From the NCBI GenBank assembly GCA_024397955.1, contig CP073744.1, positions 310,001 to 374,000 on the forward strand: a DNA stretch of 64,000 nt, read 5' to 3'. How positions within the stretch are numbered: the first letter of the stretch is position 1; every line of letters begins with the position of its first letter. The translations under genes were made by a program, and so were the position numbers. This document shows positions 21,192 through 31,567 of the stretch, in pieces. Origin of the DNA: a bacterium SCSIO 12696 (GTDB lineage: Bacteria; Pseudomonadota; Gammaproteobacteria; Pseudomonadales; Porticoccaceae). The notes below the pieces were generated by a model that saw only the letters and a list, made by a program, of their open reading frames with translations, was not told the DNA's origin and ran no database searches.

Positions 21192-22481
21192 ATGACCAAA
21201 GAAACCACAGGCGACGAGGACAACGGCAAGCTGCTGTATTGTTCGTTCTGCGGTAAGAGCCAACACGAAGTACGCAAATTGATCGCCGGTCCCTCGGTGT
21301 TTATCTGTGACGAATGTGTTGACCTCTGTAACGACATTATTTCCGAAGAAGTTCAGGAAACGGAAGGGGAGCCGGTGAGCGATCAGCTGCCAACCCCTGC
21401 GGAAATCAATGAATCCCTGAACCAATACGTGATTGGCCAAAAGCGAGCCAAGAAGATTCTCTCCGTTGCGGTATACAACCACTACAAGCGCTTACAAAGC
21501 GGTGGCAAAGGGTTGAATGGCGATGTGGAGCTGGGCAAGAGTAATATTTTGCTGGTAGGGCCTACAGGTAGCGGTAAAACATTGCTAGCCGACACGTTGG
21601 CGCGCTTGTTGGATGTGCCCTTTACCATTGCCGATGCCACTACGTTGACCGAAGCCGGTTATGTGGGTGAAGACGTGGAAAACATCATCCAGAAGCTGCT
21701 GCAACGCTGTGATTACGATGTCGAGAAAGCCCAGCGAGGCATTGTTTACATCGACGAAATCGACAAAATTTCACGCAAGTCAGACAACCCCTCCATTACT
21801 CGTGATGTTTCTGGTGAGGGTGTGCAGCAGGCATTGCTGAAATTAATTGAAGGTACCGTTGCCTCGGTGCCACCACAGGGCGGCCGCAAGCATCCGCAGC
21901 AGGAATTTCTGCAAGTGGATACCTCCAATATCCTGTTTGTCTGTGGCGGTGCCTTTGCCGGCCTGGAAAAAGTGATTCGCGAACGCTCAGAGAAAGGCGG
22001 CATCGGTTTTAGTGCAGAAGTGAAGTCGAAAGATGAGCAAGCCAGTGTGGGTGCTACTTTGGCGGATGTGGAACCAGATGATCTCGTGCGTTTTGGCTTG
22101 ATCCCGGAATTTGTGGGCCGCCTGCCGGTAACAGCAACTCTGGAAGAGCTGGATAAAGATGCTTTGGTTAGTATTCTGGTAGAGCCCAAAAACTCTCTCA
22201 GCAAGCAATACAGTGCATTGTTTGAGATGGAAGGGGTCGAGCTGGATATTCGCGCCGATGCTCTTGAGGCGATTGCCGAGAAGGCACTGGAGCGTAAAAC
22301 AGGCGCCCGTGGCCTGCGTTCCATCATGGAAAACACCCTGCTGGAAACCATGTACGACATTCCCTCCAAAGAGAATGTGCGCAAAGTGGTTATTGATGCA
22401 GCGGTCATTTCCGGAGAGTCGGAGCCTTTGCTGGTGTACGAAACTGTCGAGCAGCCTAAAGCCGCCGGTAGCGAAGAATAA
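21192..22481 (+). CDS. clpX: ClpX ATPase subunit of the Clp protease
   Basis: This AAA+ unfoldase delivers tagged substrates to ClpP. The 429-aa protein has the N-terminal zinc-binding domain (C17, C20, C39, C42), Walker A GPTGSGKT, Walker B VYIDEIDK, the IGF-type ClpP-binding loop region (KGGIGFSAE), and the sensor-2 segment [10 protein letters not shown]. Length and order are typical. It is followed by a strong terminator, so lon is transcribed separately. Confidence 0.97.
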   Translation: MTKETTGDEDNGKLLYCSFCGKSQHEVRKLIAGPSVFICDECVDLCNDIISEEVQETEGEPVSDQLPTPAEINESLNQYVIGQKRAKKILSVAVYNHYKRLQSGGKGLNGDVELGKSNILLVGPTGSGKTLLADTLARLLDVPFTIADATTLTEAGYVGEDVENIIQKLLQRCDYDVEKAQRGIVYIDEIDKISRKSDNPSITRDVSGEGVQQALLKLIEGTVASVPPQGGRKHPQQEFLQVDTSNILFVCGGAFAGLEKVIRERSEKGGIGFSAEVKSKDEQASVGATLADVEPDDLVRFGLIPEFVGRLPVTATLEELDKDALVSILVEPKNSLSKQYSALFEMEGVELDIRADALEAIAEKALERKTGARGLRSIMENTLLETMYDIPSKENVRKVVIDAAVISGESEPLLVYETVEQPKAAGSEE

Positions 22482-22502
22482 CCCAGGTAAGCGGTTCGTC
22501 GA

Positions 22503-22537
22503 AAATGCCAGTCAGTGAAAGCTGACTGGCATTTTTT
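22503..22537 (+). terminator. Rho-independent terminator of clpX
   Basis: AATGCCAGTCAG (22504-22515) pairs with CTGACTGGCATT (22522-22533), with a six-base loop and a T run. Confidence 0.9.
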
Positions 22538-22687
22538 ATTGCCGCACTTTTGTCTGAGCCGAATATGTACGGTTTGTGGCGGTTCTTTGTAACCACAGCT
22601 ATAAAATGCTGATAATTCTTTGAAATCCAGTTGATATCCATGCCCACAATCCCCATATTGCATGGCATACGTAGTAGAGGATAAGTG

Positions 22688-25153
22688 ATGGGACAGGAAA
22701 CTTACGAGTCAGTTGAAACCCCTGCGGATAGCAATGTGCTGCCGTTGTTGCCACTTCGCGATGTAGTGGTGTACCCCCACATGGTCATCCCTCTGTTTGT
22801 GGGGCGCGAAAAGTCCATTGTCGCGCTTGAACAGGCAATGGCCTCGCAGAAGCAAATTTTGCTGGTGGCGCAGAAAGACCCAGCCCACGATGACCCGGGC
22901 GCAGAAGATATTTACCGAGTGGGCACCGTTTCCACGGTGTTGCAGCTTCTGAAGTTGCCAGATGGCACTGTGAAAGTGTTGGTGGAAGGCAGCGAGCGGG
23001 TAGTGGTCAGTGAAATTGAAGAATTGGAGGACCACTTCCAGGCTCAGATTGAGCCTCTGGATGTGGGCGAGATGGATGAACGCGAGGCAGATGTATTGAT
23101 GCGCTCTGTCATCAACCAGTTTGAGCAATACGTCAACCAGAGCAAGAAGATTCCCTCAGAAGTCGTCACTACTCTGGCTGGTATTGAAGATGCCGGTCGG
23201 CTCGCTGACACCATCGCTGCCCATATGACTTTGGGTTTAGAGCAGAAACAGGAAGTGCTGGAAATTGGCGATGAAAAAGCCCGTATTGAACATTTGATGG
23301 CGCTGATGGAATCGGAAGTGGATCTGTTCCAGATTGAACAGCGCATTCGCGGCCGCGTGAAAAAGCAAATGGAGAAGAGCCAGCGCGAGTACTATCTGAA
23401 TGAGCAAATGAAAGCAATTCAGAAAGAGCTGGGTGATATCGACGAAGGCAGTAATGAGCTGGAGGCCCTGGAGAAAAAAATCCAGGAGGCTGGCATGCCT
23501 AAAGCGGCTCAGGAAAAAGCGGAGGCGGAACTGGGGAAGCTCAAACTGATGTCGCCCATGTCTGCGGAAGCATCGGTACTGCGTGGCTATATTGACTGGA
23601 TGATCAGTGTGCCCTGGAAAAAGCGCAGTAAAGTGCGTCACGACCTGGAGCGAGCGGATCGTATTCTCAACGAAGATCACTATGGCTTGGAAGAAGTCAA
23701 AGAACGTATCCTGGAATTCCTGGCAGTACAAAAACGGGTCAAGAAACTCAAAGGGCCGGTGCTCTGCCTGGTAGGGCCTCCCGGTGTGGGTAAAACCTCC
23801 CTGGGTGAATCCATTGCCCGCGCTACCGGGCGCAAATTCGTGCGCATGTCGTTGGGTGGTGTGCGCGACGAAGCCGAGATACGTGGTCACCGCCGCACTT
23901 ACATTGGTTCTATGCCCGGTAAGTTGATCCAGAAAATGGCCAAGTCAGAGGTGAAGAACCCGTTGTTCCTGCTGGATGAAATCGACAAGATGGGCATGGA
24001 TCACCGTGGCGACCCTGCTTCAGCATTACTTGAGGTTTTAGACCCGGCCCAGAACCACAACTTCAATGATCATTATCTGGAAGTGGATTACGATCTGTCC
24101 GAAGTGATGTTTATCTGTACGTCGAACTCCATGAATATTCCGGAACCCTTGTTGGACCGAATGGAAGTGATCCGTATTCCCGGTTACACCGAAGATGAAA
24201 AGATCAATATTGCCAAGCGTTACCTAGAGCCCAAACAACGCAAAGCCAACGGGCTAAAAGACAGCGAACTCGACGTTTCTGAAGAGGCTGTCCAGGATGT
24301 GGTGCGCTATTACACCCGTGAAGCCGGAGTTCGGGGCCTTGAACGAGAGTTGGCCAAACTGTGCCGTAAAGTGGTTACCCGCCACGTGAAAGAGCAGGCC
24401 GCAAGCAAGGGTAAGGGCAAAGGTAAGGTTGCGTTGCCAAGTACCAGTATTGGCCCGGAGCAGTTAGAAGAATTGCTGGGAGTGCGCAAGTTCGACTTTG
24501 GCCGTGCAGAGGAAGAAAGTCAGATAGGGCAGGTTACAGGCCTTGCCTGGACCTCGGTGGGTGGAGAATTGTTGACCATTGAGTCATCAGCAGTTCCCGG
24601 CAAGGGAGGGGTTATCAAAACTGGCTCCTTGGGGGATGTGATGCAAGAATCCATTCAGGCAGCACTGACCGTTGTTCGCGGTCGTGCGCAAGGCTTGGGC
24701 ATTAAAAAGGATTTTCACCAGAAACAAGATCTTCATATTCACGTGCCCGAAGGTGCCACACCAAAAGATGGCCCCAGTGCTGGTGTTGCCATGTGTACGG
24801 CTTTTGTCTCCGTGTTAACCGGCATCCCTGTGCGTGCTGATGTGGCCATGACTGGTGAAATTACCCTTCGCGGTCAAGTGCTTAGGATTGGCGGTTTAAA
24901 AGAGAAGTTGCTGGCGGCTCACCGGGGTGGCATATCAACGGTGATTATCCCCCATGAAAATGAGCGGGATTTGAAAGAGATCCCAGACAACATTAAAGCT
25001 GACCTCGACATTCACCCGGTAAAATGGATCGATCAGGTTTTGGAGATTGCTTTGCAATCTGCGCCGACTCCGTTGAGTGATGAGGAATTTGCTGCCGGCG
25101 ACAAAAGCAGTGGTAACGGTGACGATTCAAGGGAGCGAATCAGTACACATTAA
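22688..25153 (+). CDS. lon: ATP-dependent protease Lon
   Basis: Lon degrades misfolded and regulatory proteins. The product (about 821 aa) has the N-terminal LonN domain ([23 protein letters not shown]), a coiled helical region, AAA+ with Walker [10 protein letters not shown] and Walker [10 protein letters not shown], and the C-terminal serine-lysine protease with DGPSAGVAM (catalytic Ser) and [14 protein letters not shown] (catalytic Lys). ATG 22688 is chosen over the adjacent GTG 22685 because AGAGG fits it better. A Lys/Gly-rich insert (SKGKGKGKV) precedes the protease part. Confidence 0.96.
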   Translation: MGQETYESVETPADSNVLPLLPLRDVVVYPHMVIPLFVGREKSIVALEQAMASQKQILLVAQKDPAHDDPGAEDIYRVGTVSTVLQLLKLPDGTVKVLVEGSERVVVSEIEELEDHFQAQIEPLDVGEMDEREADVLMRSVINQFEQYVNQSKKIPSEVVTTLAGIEDAGRLADTIAAHMTLGLEQKQEVLEIGDEKARIEHLMALMESEVDLFQIEQRIRGRVKKQMEKSQREYYLNEQMKAIQKELGDIDEGSNELEALEKKIQEAGMPKAAQEKAEAELGKLKLMSPMSAEASVLRGYIDWMISVPWKKRSKVRHDLERADRILNEDHYGLEEVKERILEFLAVQKRVKKLKGPVLCLVGPPGVGKTSLGESIARATGRKFVRMSLGGVRDEAEIRGHRRTYIGSMPGKLIQKMAKSEVKNPLFLLDEIDKMGMDHRGDPASALLEVLDPAQNHNFNDHYLEVDYDLSEVMFICTSNSMNIPEPLLDRMEVIRIPGYTEDEKINIAKRYLEPKQRKANGLKDSELDVSEEAVQDVVRYYTREAGVRGLERELAKLCRKVVTRHVKEQAASKGKGKGKVALPSTSIGPEQLEELLGVRKFDFGRAEEESQIGQVTGLAWTSVGGELLTIESSAVPGKGGVIKTGSLGDVMQESIQAALTVVRGRAQGLGIKKDFHQKQDLHIHVPEGATPKDGPSAGVAMCTAFVSVLTGIPVRADVAMTGEITLRGQVLRIGGLKEKLLAAHRGGISTVIIPHENERDLKEIPDNIKADLDIHPVKWIDQVLEIALQSAPTPLSDEEFAAGDKSSGNGDDSRERISTH

Positions 25154-25175
25154 ATTGTAAAAATACTTTATACGC

Positions 25176-25204
25176 TTGACCGGCCTACCCACTATTGGTA
25201 TAAA
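25176..25204 (+). promoter_or_regulatory. Strong sigma70 promoter for hupB
   Basis: TTGACC (25176-25181) and TATAAA (25199-25204) are separated by 17 bases. The predicted leader of about 125 nt contains a hairpin GGCTCA/TGAGCC (near 25275-25292), which may affect stability or translation. Confidence 0.7.
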
Positions 25205-25336
25205 TTTCCGCCTACTGACGCGGGCTCCCAGCTTATGGGCTAGGGCATTTAGCGGAATGCAGAATTATAAACTGGGCTCATGCCAGTGAGCCTTTAACTA
25301 GAAATATTAAGTAATAATTGAATAGGGGTTACTCTC

Positions 25337-25609
25337 GTGAATAAAGCTGAACTGATCGAAACCATCGCTGCCGAAGCAGACATCTCCAAGGCATCTGCCA
25401 GCCGTGCACTGGATGCGGCCACTGGTGCTGTTGCAGCCGCTCTGAAAAAGGGCGACCAGGTTTCTCTGGTAGGTTTTGGTACTTTTTCTGTTAAGCACCG
25501 CGCCGCTCGTACTGGTCGCAACCCACAAACCGGTGCTGAAATTCAAATTTCCGCTGCCAATGTACCGAGCTTTAAGCCCGGTAAGGCTCTGAAAGACGCG
25601 GTAAACTAA
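25337..25609 (+). CDS. hupB: DNA-binding protein HU-beta
   Basis: This 90-aa histone-like protein bends and compacts DNA. It matches HU-beta throughout: [19 protein letters not shown] at the N-terminus, the [20 protein letters not shown] arm with the intercalating proline, and [14 protein letters not shown] at the end. The start is GTG at 25337, with GGGG upstream. It lies between lon and ppiD, the common gammaproteobacterial order, with its own promoter and terminator. Confidence 0.97.
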   Translation: MNKAELIETIAAEADISKASASRALDAATGAVAAALKKGDQVSLVGFGTFSVKHRAARTGRNPQTGAEIQISAANVPSFKPGKALKDAVN

Positions 25610-25655
25610 AGCCAAGCTGGTTGCTGGTATTGCCAGCCACAGAGCTTGCTCTAAA

Positions 25656-25686
25656 AAGGGTGCACCAAATCTGGTGCGCCTTTTTT
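25656..25686 (+). terminator. Rho-independent terminator of hupB
   Basis: GGTGCACCA (25659-25667) pairs with TGGTGCGCC (25672-25680), followed by six T. Confidence 0.88.
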
Positions 25687-25772
25687 GCATAGAGGCAATG
25701 AGTAATTGCAATAATTGTTCTCTACAGTGTTAATTTTTAAAACAAGTTTTAAAACAGGATTAAGGGATCACC

Positions 25773-27647
25773 ATGCTGCAGAATATGCGCGACAATTTGA
25801 AAAGCTTTGGCCTGATTATCGTGGTCATTATTTCAATTCCTTTCGTGCTAACCGGCGCCGAGCAATTTTTCACTTCCGGCTCCCAAGAGCCTACGGTGGC
25901 TGAGGTAAATGGCGTTGCCATTACCAGTGGCGATGTCGCCCGAGAGCTGAGCCGCTTGGGTATTCCCCCTCAGCAGCTGGAAACGATGGATCAGAGCATT
26001 CGTCAGCTGTTTGAACAGCAGGCGCTCAGTGCGATCACTTCACGTATCGGCATCCAGACCACTGCTGAGAAAGAGGGTATGGTGGTGTCCAGGGCTGCGA
26101 TCAATGAGCGTATGCGCGAGGAACCTGCTTTCCAGCGCGATGGCCAGTTCGATCCTGATGTTTACTACTCGGTGCTGCAGCAGGCGGGGTATACGCCGTC
26201 ATCCTATGTGGCCGGTTTGGAGCGAGACTTACTCACCGGACAATTTGTCGGTGGTTTGCTGAACAGTGACTTCATCAGCAACACCGAGCTTGAGCAGGCT
26301 GTTGCCGCCGCTGAACAGACTCGTGATTTTTACTATCTAACCATTCCTATGGCGCCAGTGTTGTCTGCGGTGAATGTGGATGAAGAAAGCCTGAAAGCCC
26401 ACTACGAAAACGCCAAAGAGCAATTACAAGTGCCTGAACAGGTGGTGGTTGAGTATGTGGAGCTCAACCTCAGTAAGTTGATTTCTGCTCAATCAGCTTC
26501 TGAGCAAGAAGTTCGCCAGCGTTTTGAGGAAGAGCTGGCTGAAGCGCGTCAGCAAAATCAACAACAACGTCGTCTTGCCCACATTCTGATCAATCAAGGC
26601 AGTGATGCTGAACAACAACAACTGATAGCCGATATTAAAGCCCAGCTCGACCAGGATGGCGACTTTGCCGAACTGGCTCAATCCCGCTCTCAAGATGCGG
26701 GTACTGCCAATATTGGCGGTGACTTAGGCTTTATTGATCCGGCAATTCTGCCAGCTGAGCTGGCGGCTGCTGCAGAGCAGTTGGCGTTGAATGCGGTCTC
26801 GGCCCCTGTAAAAACAGACATGGGATATCACTTGGTAAAAGTAACCGATCTGCAACAGGCGGCACTGCCTACGTTTGAAGAACAACAGCATCGAATCGGC
26901 AACGATATTAAAACCGAACAGGCCGAAGCTCGTTACGCCAGCCTGTTGGAGAAGCTAAAAGAGGCTGCCTACGATACCTTTGGTGATGACAGCTTGAAGA
27001 AAGTCGCTGATGAACTGGATCTGGAAATGGCGTTATCTGAGCCGTTTTCCAGAAACGGTGGTACCGGTATTGCTACTGAGCCTGTGATTGTCACCGCTGC
27101 ATACAGCAAGCCTGTGTACAACGACAATTTCAGCAGTGATGTTCAGGAATTGGTGCCCGGTGAGCGCGCCATCGTGGTTAAGTTAAAAGAAAAAATTCCC
27201 GCTCGTACCCAGGCATTGGAAGAAGTTCGTGATCAGTTGCTGGCTGAGCTGAAAAACGACAAGGCCAGCGAACAGGTGCAAGCCCGTGGTGAGTCGTTAA
27301 AAGCCCGCGTGGAATCTGGCGAGTCTTTGGAAGAAATTGCCAAAACTGAGCAGCTACCATGGCAGGTAGGCCTGCAAACCAAACGCAGCGGTGGCAGTGT
27401 AGATGCTGCTGCGCGAGATCGTGCCTTTGCGCTGCCAGCGCCAGCCCAGGGGGAAAGCCGGGTAGACAGTGTTACCAATAACAATGGCGACTATATCTTG
27501 CTGCAACTGACGGCGGTCAATTACCCGGAAGGTGACAAGCTGCCAGACGCCCAGCGCAATGCCCTCAGTGCTACGCTGGAGCGTTCGTCAGCCAACCGTG
27601 ATTTGTCCGCTTATCAAAGCTGGATTGTCGGCCAGCTGAGTAAATAG
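25773..27647 (+). CDS. ppiD: PpiD-type periplasmic folding chaperone
   Basis: This is a membrane-anchored periplasmic chaperone near the Sec translocon (624 aa). The N-terminus has a short cytoplasmic segment and one transmembrane helix (about residues 14-32). A SurA-like N-domain with VAEVNGVAITSGDV follows, then a parvulin domain (LAHILINQGSDAEQ to KTDMGYHLVKV, about 268-360) and a second, degenerate C-terminal part. The start is ATG 25773. The position after hupB matches E. coli. Whether isomerase activity is retained cannot be told. Confidence 0.94.
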   Translation: MLQNMRDNLKSFGLIIVVIISIPFVLTGAEQFFTSGSQEPTVAEVNGVAITSGDVARELSRLGIPPQQLETMDQSIRQLFEQQALSAITSRIGIQTTAEKEGMVVSRAAINERMREEPAFQRDGQFDPDVYYSVLQQAGYTPSSYVAGLERDLLTGQFVGGLLNSDFISNTELEQAVAAAEQTRDFYYLTIPMAPVLSAVNVDEESLKAHYENAKEQLQVPEQVVVEYVELNLSKLISAQSASEQEVRQRFEEELAEARQQNQQQRRLAHILINQGSDAEQQQLIADIKAQLDQDGDFAELAQSRSQDAGTANIGGDLGFIDPAILPAELAAAAEQLALNAVSAPVKTDMGYHLVKVTDLQQAALPTFEEQQHRIGNDIKTEQAEARYASLLEKLKEAAYDTFGDDSLKKVADELDLEMALSEPFSRNGGTGIATEPVIVTAAYSKPVYNDNFSSDVQELVPGERAIVVKLKEKIPARTQALEEVRDQLLAELKNDKASEQVQARGESLKARVESGESLEEIAKTEQLPWQVGLQTKRSGGSVDAAARDRAFALPAPAQGESRVDSVTNNNGDYILLQLTAVNYPEGDKLPDAQRNALSATLERSSANRDLSAYQSWIVGQLSK

Positions 27648-27671
27648 CCGTATTGTTTGACGGCTACTCCT

Positions 27672-27706
27672 AAAAAAATGCCCCCGCAGTGCGGGGGCAT
27701 TTTTTT
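27672..27706. terminator. Bidirectional terminator between ppiD and mltD
   Basis: ATGCCCCCGC (27678-27687) pairs with GCGGGGGCAT (27691-27700), flanked by seven A and seven T, serving both convergent genes. Confidence 0.9.
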
Positions 27707-27735
27707 ATTCTGCCAAGAGACGGCTGTGAATCTGA

Positions 27736-29283
27736 TTATATTTTCCGAATATCCACGAACAGGGTTAGCTTCTGGCCCGGCTGAAGGTATTTTTTGGGGT
27801 TCAAGCTGTTCCAGGAAAGAATGTCTTTTACCCGAACATTAAAGTGGCTGGCAATACGCGCCAGTGAGTCACCGCGTTTCACCCGGTAGTTCAGCTTGCG
27901 GTTGGCGGTGCGCAGTATCGGCTTATAGCTGGATACCTGCAATTGCTGCCCTGGCTTTAAGTGTTCGCTAGGGGCCAGGTTGTTCCAGGCACGCAATTGC
28001 TTAACACTCACCTTATTGTTGCGAGCAATCTTCCACAGAGAGTCGCCACTCACGACGGTGTAATAGCTTTGGCGGGTTTGCATGGGGGTAACACCAGCCC
28101 CGGGAATGCGCAGTACCTGGCCGATACTCAGCCGGTCTGAGCGCAGATTGTTTTCCTGGCGTAAGTCAGCCACCGTGACTTTGTGCTTTTTGGCAATACG
28201 GCCCAGGTAATCACCGGCTTTTACCCGGTATTCGCGGGCCGCCATCCACTGTTCTTTGGGGGTTGCCTCCAGCGCCTGCTGAAAACGCTCCACGGCATTC
28301 ACTGGCAGCAACAGCTGCTGGTTCTTACCCGGTGCGGTGCTCAGACGGTTGAATGCCGGGTTGAGCCGATACAATTCTTCGCTGTCGATGGCCGCCAAAA
28401 GCGCGGCTTGCTCAAGGTCGATTTGGGCGTCAAAAGTGGCAACGCCAAAATACGGCTCATTGGCAATTTCCAGCAGTGACAGCTGGTGTTGCTCCGGGTT
28501 GGCGATAATCCGCGATACCGCCAACAGCTGCGGCACGTATGCACGTGTTTCCCGGGGCAATTTCAACGACCAAAAGTCAGTGGCTTTACCGGCTCGCTGA
28601 TTGCGCTTGATGGCGCGCCTGACGGTGCCTTCGCCGCTGTTGTAGGCAGCGAGTGCCAACAGCCAATCGCCATCAAATAAACCGTTCAGGTACTCCAGAT
28701 ATTCCAGTGCTGCCCGAGTGGATTCGGTTACGTCCCGGCGACCGTCTTGCCACCAGTCTCGCTGCAAGCCAAAACGCTTTGCGGTGCCCGGTATAAATTG
28801 CCACAAACCCGCAGCATGGCTGTGAGAATAGGCAAAGGGGTCGAAAGCGCTTTCCACAGCCGGTAACAGGGCCAATTCCATGGGCATATCGCGGGCTTCC
28901 ACTTCGTTAACGATGTGGAACAGGTAGCGTTCAGCGCGCTTCAGTACTCGATCAAAATACGCTGGGTGTGAGCCGTACCACTTTTCCTGTTTGTCGATGC
29001 GAGGGTTCTGCTGTGTACCTACCAGCACCATGCCTGCACGAACTCGATCCAGCAGTGTATTGGCTTCAATGGTTGCTTCTACTTCGGGTTGAGAGCGCAA
29101 TGCTTCGTCGCTCAGCGGCGTGCTGGTTTTCAGGGTTGGAACGAGTTCCGACAGCGAAATCGCTACAGGCAACTGTGGCTCGTCAATCTTGTTAGTCTCG
29201 CTAACAGTGGGCAGCTGGCTGCACCCGGTGAATAAAGCGCTGCTAGCAGCGGCTATCAATAGTGTTAGTGGTTTCAGGCGCAT
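27736..29283 (-). CDS. mltD: Membrane-bound lytic murein transglycosylase D
   Basis: This lipoprotein cleaves peptidoglycan glycan strands. The signal peptide ends in LFTGC (Cys near residue 21). The SLT domain has the catalytic glutamate in LLPAVESAFDPFAYSHSHAAG and the segment LWQFIPGTAKRFGL (about residues 140-175). Three LysM repeats occupy the C-terminal third, each with a GD.L..IA pattern. The total is 515 aa. It is followed on the same strand by nothing close; upstream is gloB in the same direction, an arrangement shared with E. coli. Confidence 0.95.
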   Translation of the reverse strand: MRLKPLTLLIAAASSALFTGCSQLPTVSETNKIDEPQLPVAISLSELVPTLKTSTPLSDEALRSQPEVEATIEANTLLDRVRAGMVLVGTQQNPRIDKQEKWYGSHPAYFDRVLKRAERYLFHIVNEVEARDMPMELALLPAVESAFDPFAYSHSHAAGLWQFIPGTAKRFGLQRDWWQDGRRDVTESTRAALEYLEYLNGLFDGDWLLALAAYNSGEGTVRRAIKRNQRAGKATDFWSLKLPRETRAYVPQLLAVSRIIANPEQHQLSLLEIANEPYFGVATFDAQIDLEQAALLAAIDSEELYRLNPAFNRLSTAPGKNQQLLLPVNAVERFQQALEATPKEQWMAAREYRVKAGDYLGRIAKKHKVTVADLRQENNLRSDRLSIGQVLRIPGAGVTPMQTRQSYYTVVSGDSLWKIARNNKVSVKQLRAWNNLAPSEHLKPGQQLQVSSYKPILRTANRKLNYRVKRGDSLARIASHFNVRVKDILSWNSLNPKKYLQPGQKLTLFVDIRKI

Positions 29284-29348
29284 TGTTAAAAAGAGTTCCT
29301 AACCGTTTGTTTTTATAGTATTGGGCGTATTTATAGCACAGCCACTCT

Positions 29349-30128
29349 CTAAGTCACGAACTGGTCTTTCCATTTGCGAAGTAACGCAAATGTTTCAACC
29401 TCTCCAGTGTATGCACGTTGGCTGTGCTGAGCCACATTTCGCTGTAGTGCCTCGTCATGACAGCGCAGAAAAGGGTTGGTCAGTTTTTCTTCGGCGATGG
29501 TACTGGGCAGGGTAGGCTGGTGGTTTTCACGCAGCTGCTGACAGAGCCGGGTACGTTCCCCGGTGCGGCGGTTTTGCGGTTCAACGGCATTGGCAAAGGC
29601 CAAATTTGCCAGAGTGTATTCATGGGTGCAGTAGACTTGGGTGTTGTCAGGTAGCTCGGCCAACTGCTGCAGGGAGCGATGCATTTGCTCAGCACTGCCT
29701 TCAAACAGGCGCCCACAACCGGCGGCGAACAGGGTGTCACCGCAGAACAGCAGCGGCTCAGAAATGTCGAGAAAATAGGCGATATGATCGAGAGTGTGCC
29801 CGGGAACTTCGATAACCTGAAACTGCCCGCCACCAAAGTTGACGTTATCACCATGGCGCAATGGCTGATCGATTTGCGAAATTTTGGGGTTGTCGGGGCC
29901 ATACACCGGCACCCGCTTGTGTGCCAATAGTGCATCAATGCCACCGGTATGATCCCAGTGGTGGTGGGTGATAAAGATGGCTGTCAGCTCCAGCTGTTTG
30001 GCTTGCAGGTAATTCAGTACCGGCTGTGCATCCCCTGGGTCTACAACCGCTACCTTGTTGCTGTTATCGGGCTTGATGACCCAGATGTAGTTATCATCAA
30101 AGGCAGAGATAGGCTGTATATCGAACAT
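29349..30128 (-). CDS. gloB: Hydroxyacylglutathione hydrolase (glyoxalase II)
   Basis: This hydrolyses S-lactoylglutathione to lactate and glutathione in methylglyoxal detoxification. The metallo-beta-lactamase fold shows the binuclear site THHHWDHTGG (about residue 54), with later metal and glutathione-site segments VPGHTLDHIAYF and CGDTLFAAGCGRLFEG. The 259-aa length is usual. It is divergent from the methyltransferase gene at 30215, and about 86 bases between them would hold both promoters. Confidence 0.95.
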   Translation of the reverse strand: MFDIQPISAFDDNYIWVIKPDNSNKVAVVDPGDAQPVLNYLQAKQLELTAIFITHHHWDHTGGIDALLAHKRVPVYGPDNPKISQIDQPLRHGDNVNFGGGQFQVIEVPGHTLDHIAYFLDISEPLLFCGDTLFAAGCGRLFEGSAEQMHRSLQQLAELPDNTQVYCTHEYTLANLAFANAVEPQNRRTGERTRLCQQLRENHQPTLPSTIAEEKLTNPFLRCHDEALQRNVAQHSQRAYTGEVETFALLRKWKDQFVT

Positions 30129-30214
30129 GGCTTTAGCAGGGTCTGGCGGTTAACAGGCTGGAATAAAGATGGTAGTTTATCAGCCCGTGTTTTCACAGTC
30201 ACAACGGAGTTACA

Positions 30215-31009
30215 GTGCCTCGGCAACTGGCCAAACATTTTCTCCCAAGCTCCTTTGCTCAAATGCAACCCCAATTGCAACACTGGCTGGTATCTGCTCG
30301 TGGCCGCTATTTAATAGAGAAGGAGCGTCAGCTATTAACACGGTTGCCCAAAGTTTATGGCTATCACTTGATGGAGGTGGGTATATCCGCTGAGGGCAGT
30401 TTGCTCCATGATTTTGATAACCTGCACCGCTTCACGCTGGGTGCAAGTGGCGATACTGCTGCGGGGGGTGCTATTGCGGACTTTACCGCTCTGCCGTTGC
30501 CCTGCGATACCATTGAAACCGCTATTGTTCACCACGCTTTGGAATTTTCGTCCCATCCCCACCAAGTGCTAGGGGAAGTAGCAAGAGTGCTGGCGCCAGG
30601 CGGGCATATTCTGTTGTTTGTGCTTAACCCGTTCAGTATGGGTGGGCTTATAAAGTGGCCCGGCGCACTGTTGTCGAAGTCACCGATTTATCGCCACCAC
30701 TCGCTTCGCTTGGGACGGACTATAGATTGGCTGCGACTCTTGGGCTTTAAGCCGGTAATGGTAAAGCGAGGAGGCTTTGGGCCTGTACAGGAGAGTGAAC
30801 AATCCTGGCTAAAACGCTGGGGCTATGGTTTGGGGCTACCCGGTGGTACTTTCTATGCGGTTGTTGCCCGCAAACAGGTGGCCAAGGTGATACCCCCCAA
30901 GGCCGACCTTTTAAAAAACCTTAAAGTCGCCAACCTGGGTTGGCAGCATCACAATGTACCCACGCCGGAACATCACGCCTCGGTTATGGACAGTTATGAA
31001 GACAGTTGA
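30215..31009 (+). CDS. YafS-like SAM-dependent methyltransferase
   Basis: This 264-aa class I methyltransferase has a Methyltransf_11-like core ([48 protein letters not shown]). The position between divergent gloB and rnhA corresponds to E. coli yafS, which supports that equivalence. The start is GTG at 30215 with GGAG upstream. The first SAM-binding loop is degenerate compared with the textbook GxGxG. The substrate is unknown. It overlaps the start of rnhA. Confidence 0.85.
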   Translation: MPRQLAKHFLPSSFAQMQPQLQHWLVSARGRYLIEKERQLLTRLPKVYGYHLMEVGISAEGSLLHDFDNLHRFTLGASGDTAAGGAIADFTALPLPCDTIETAIVHHALEFSSHPHQVLGEVARVLAPGGHILLFVLNPFSMGGLIKWPGALLSKSPIYRHHSLRLGRTIDWLRLLGFKPVMVKRGGFGPVQESEQSWLKRWGYGLGLPGGTFYAVVARKQVAKVIPPKADLLKNLKVANLGWQHHNVPTPEHHASVMDSYEDS

Positions 31010-31427
31010 AATTTTTACTGACGGTGCCTGCCGTGGTAATCCCGGCCCCGGCGGTTGGGGTGTTTTATTGCGTTACGGGGATGTCGAAAAACAGCTTCAC
31101 GGCGGTGAGCCGGATACCACCAACAACCGTATGGAGCTGATGGCTGCCATTCGCGGCCTGGAAGCACTGAGCCGCTCCTGCGATGTGGTGTTGACCACAG
31201 ACTCCCAGTACGTGCGCCAGGGCATTACAAGCTGGTTGGAAGGCTGGAAGCGCAAAGGCTGGAAGACCGCCAGCAAGCAACCGGTAAAAAACCAGGACTT
31301 GTGGCAATTGTTAGATAAGCAGGCTAATCGCCACAATGTAGATTGGCGCTGGGTGAAAGGGCACAGCGGCCATCGTGAAAATGAAATTGCCGACCAGCTG
31401 GCCAATCGCGGCATTGATGAGTTGTAA
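30996..31427 (+). CDS. rnhA: Ribonuclease HI
   Basis: This degrades the RNA strand of RNA-DNA hybrids. The catalytic residues are D9 ([17 protein letters not shown]), E47 (NRMELMAAI), an aspartate in TTDSQYV (about 69) and one in NEIADQLAN (about 133), matching the E. coli set. The ATG at 30996 gives 143 aa and overlaps the end of the methyltransferase gene; an in-frame ATG 14 codons upstream would add a non-homologous extension. The handle region KRKGWKTAS is present. Confidence 0.96.
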   Translation: MKTVEIFTDGACRGNPGPGGWGVLLRYGDVEKQLHGGEPDTTNNRMELMAAIRGLEALSRSCDVVLTTDSQYVRQGITSWLEGWKRKGWKTASKQPVKNQDLWQLLDKQANRHNVDWRWVKGHSGHRENEIADQLANRGIDEL

Positions 31428-31443
31428 CTTTGAATACTTAATT

Positions 31444-31547
31444 GGCGTGTTCTGTAATGCTTATCAGACCGCCGGTCGCAGGGATAGCGGCCGACGAGCT
31501 TACATGGAAGTATTTACAGCGTGTCTGAAAAGCATTACAGAACATGC
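31444..31547. repeat. Palindromic intergenic element, copy C
   Basis: Arms of 26 bases (31444-31469 and 31522-31547) pair at 24 of 26 positions. The core is the inverse orientation of copy B and shares CGCAGGGATAGCGGCC exactly, followed by GAGC.TACATGGA. It lies between rnhA and dnaQ, ending seven bases before the dnaQ ribosome-binding site. Translation of the core gives a spurious GRRDSG..AYM peptide also seen in copy B. Confidence 0.92.
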
Positions 31548-31567
31548 CTTTCGCAGGAATTAATTGC

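Noticed and set aside
31375..31563. Short frame with GRRDSGRRAYMEVF peptide
   Set aside because: It comes from the core of palindromic copy C; the related peptide at 18156-18359 comes from copy B. The repeat, not a protein, explains it.
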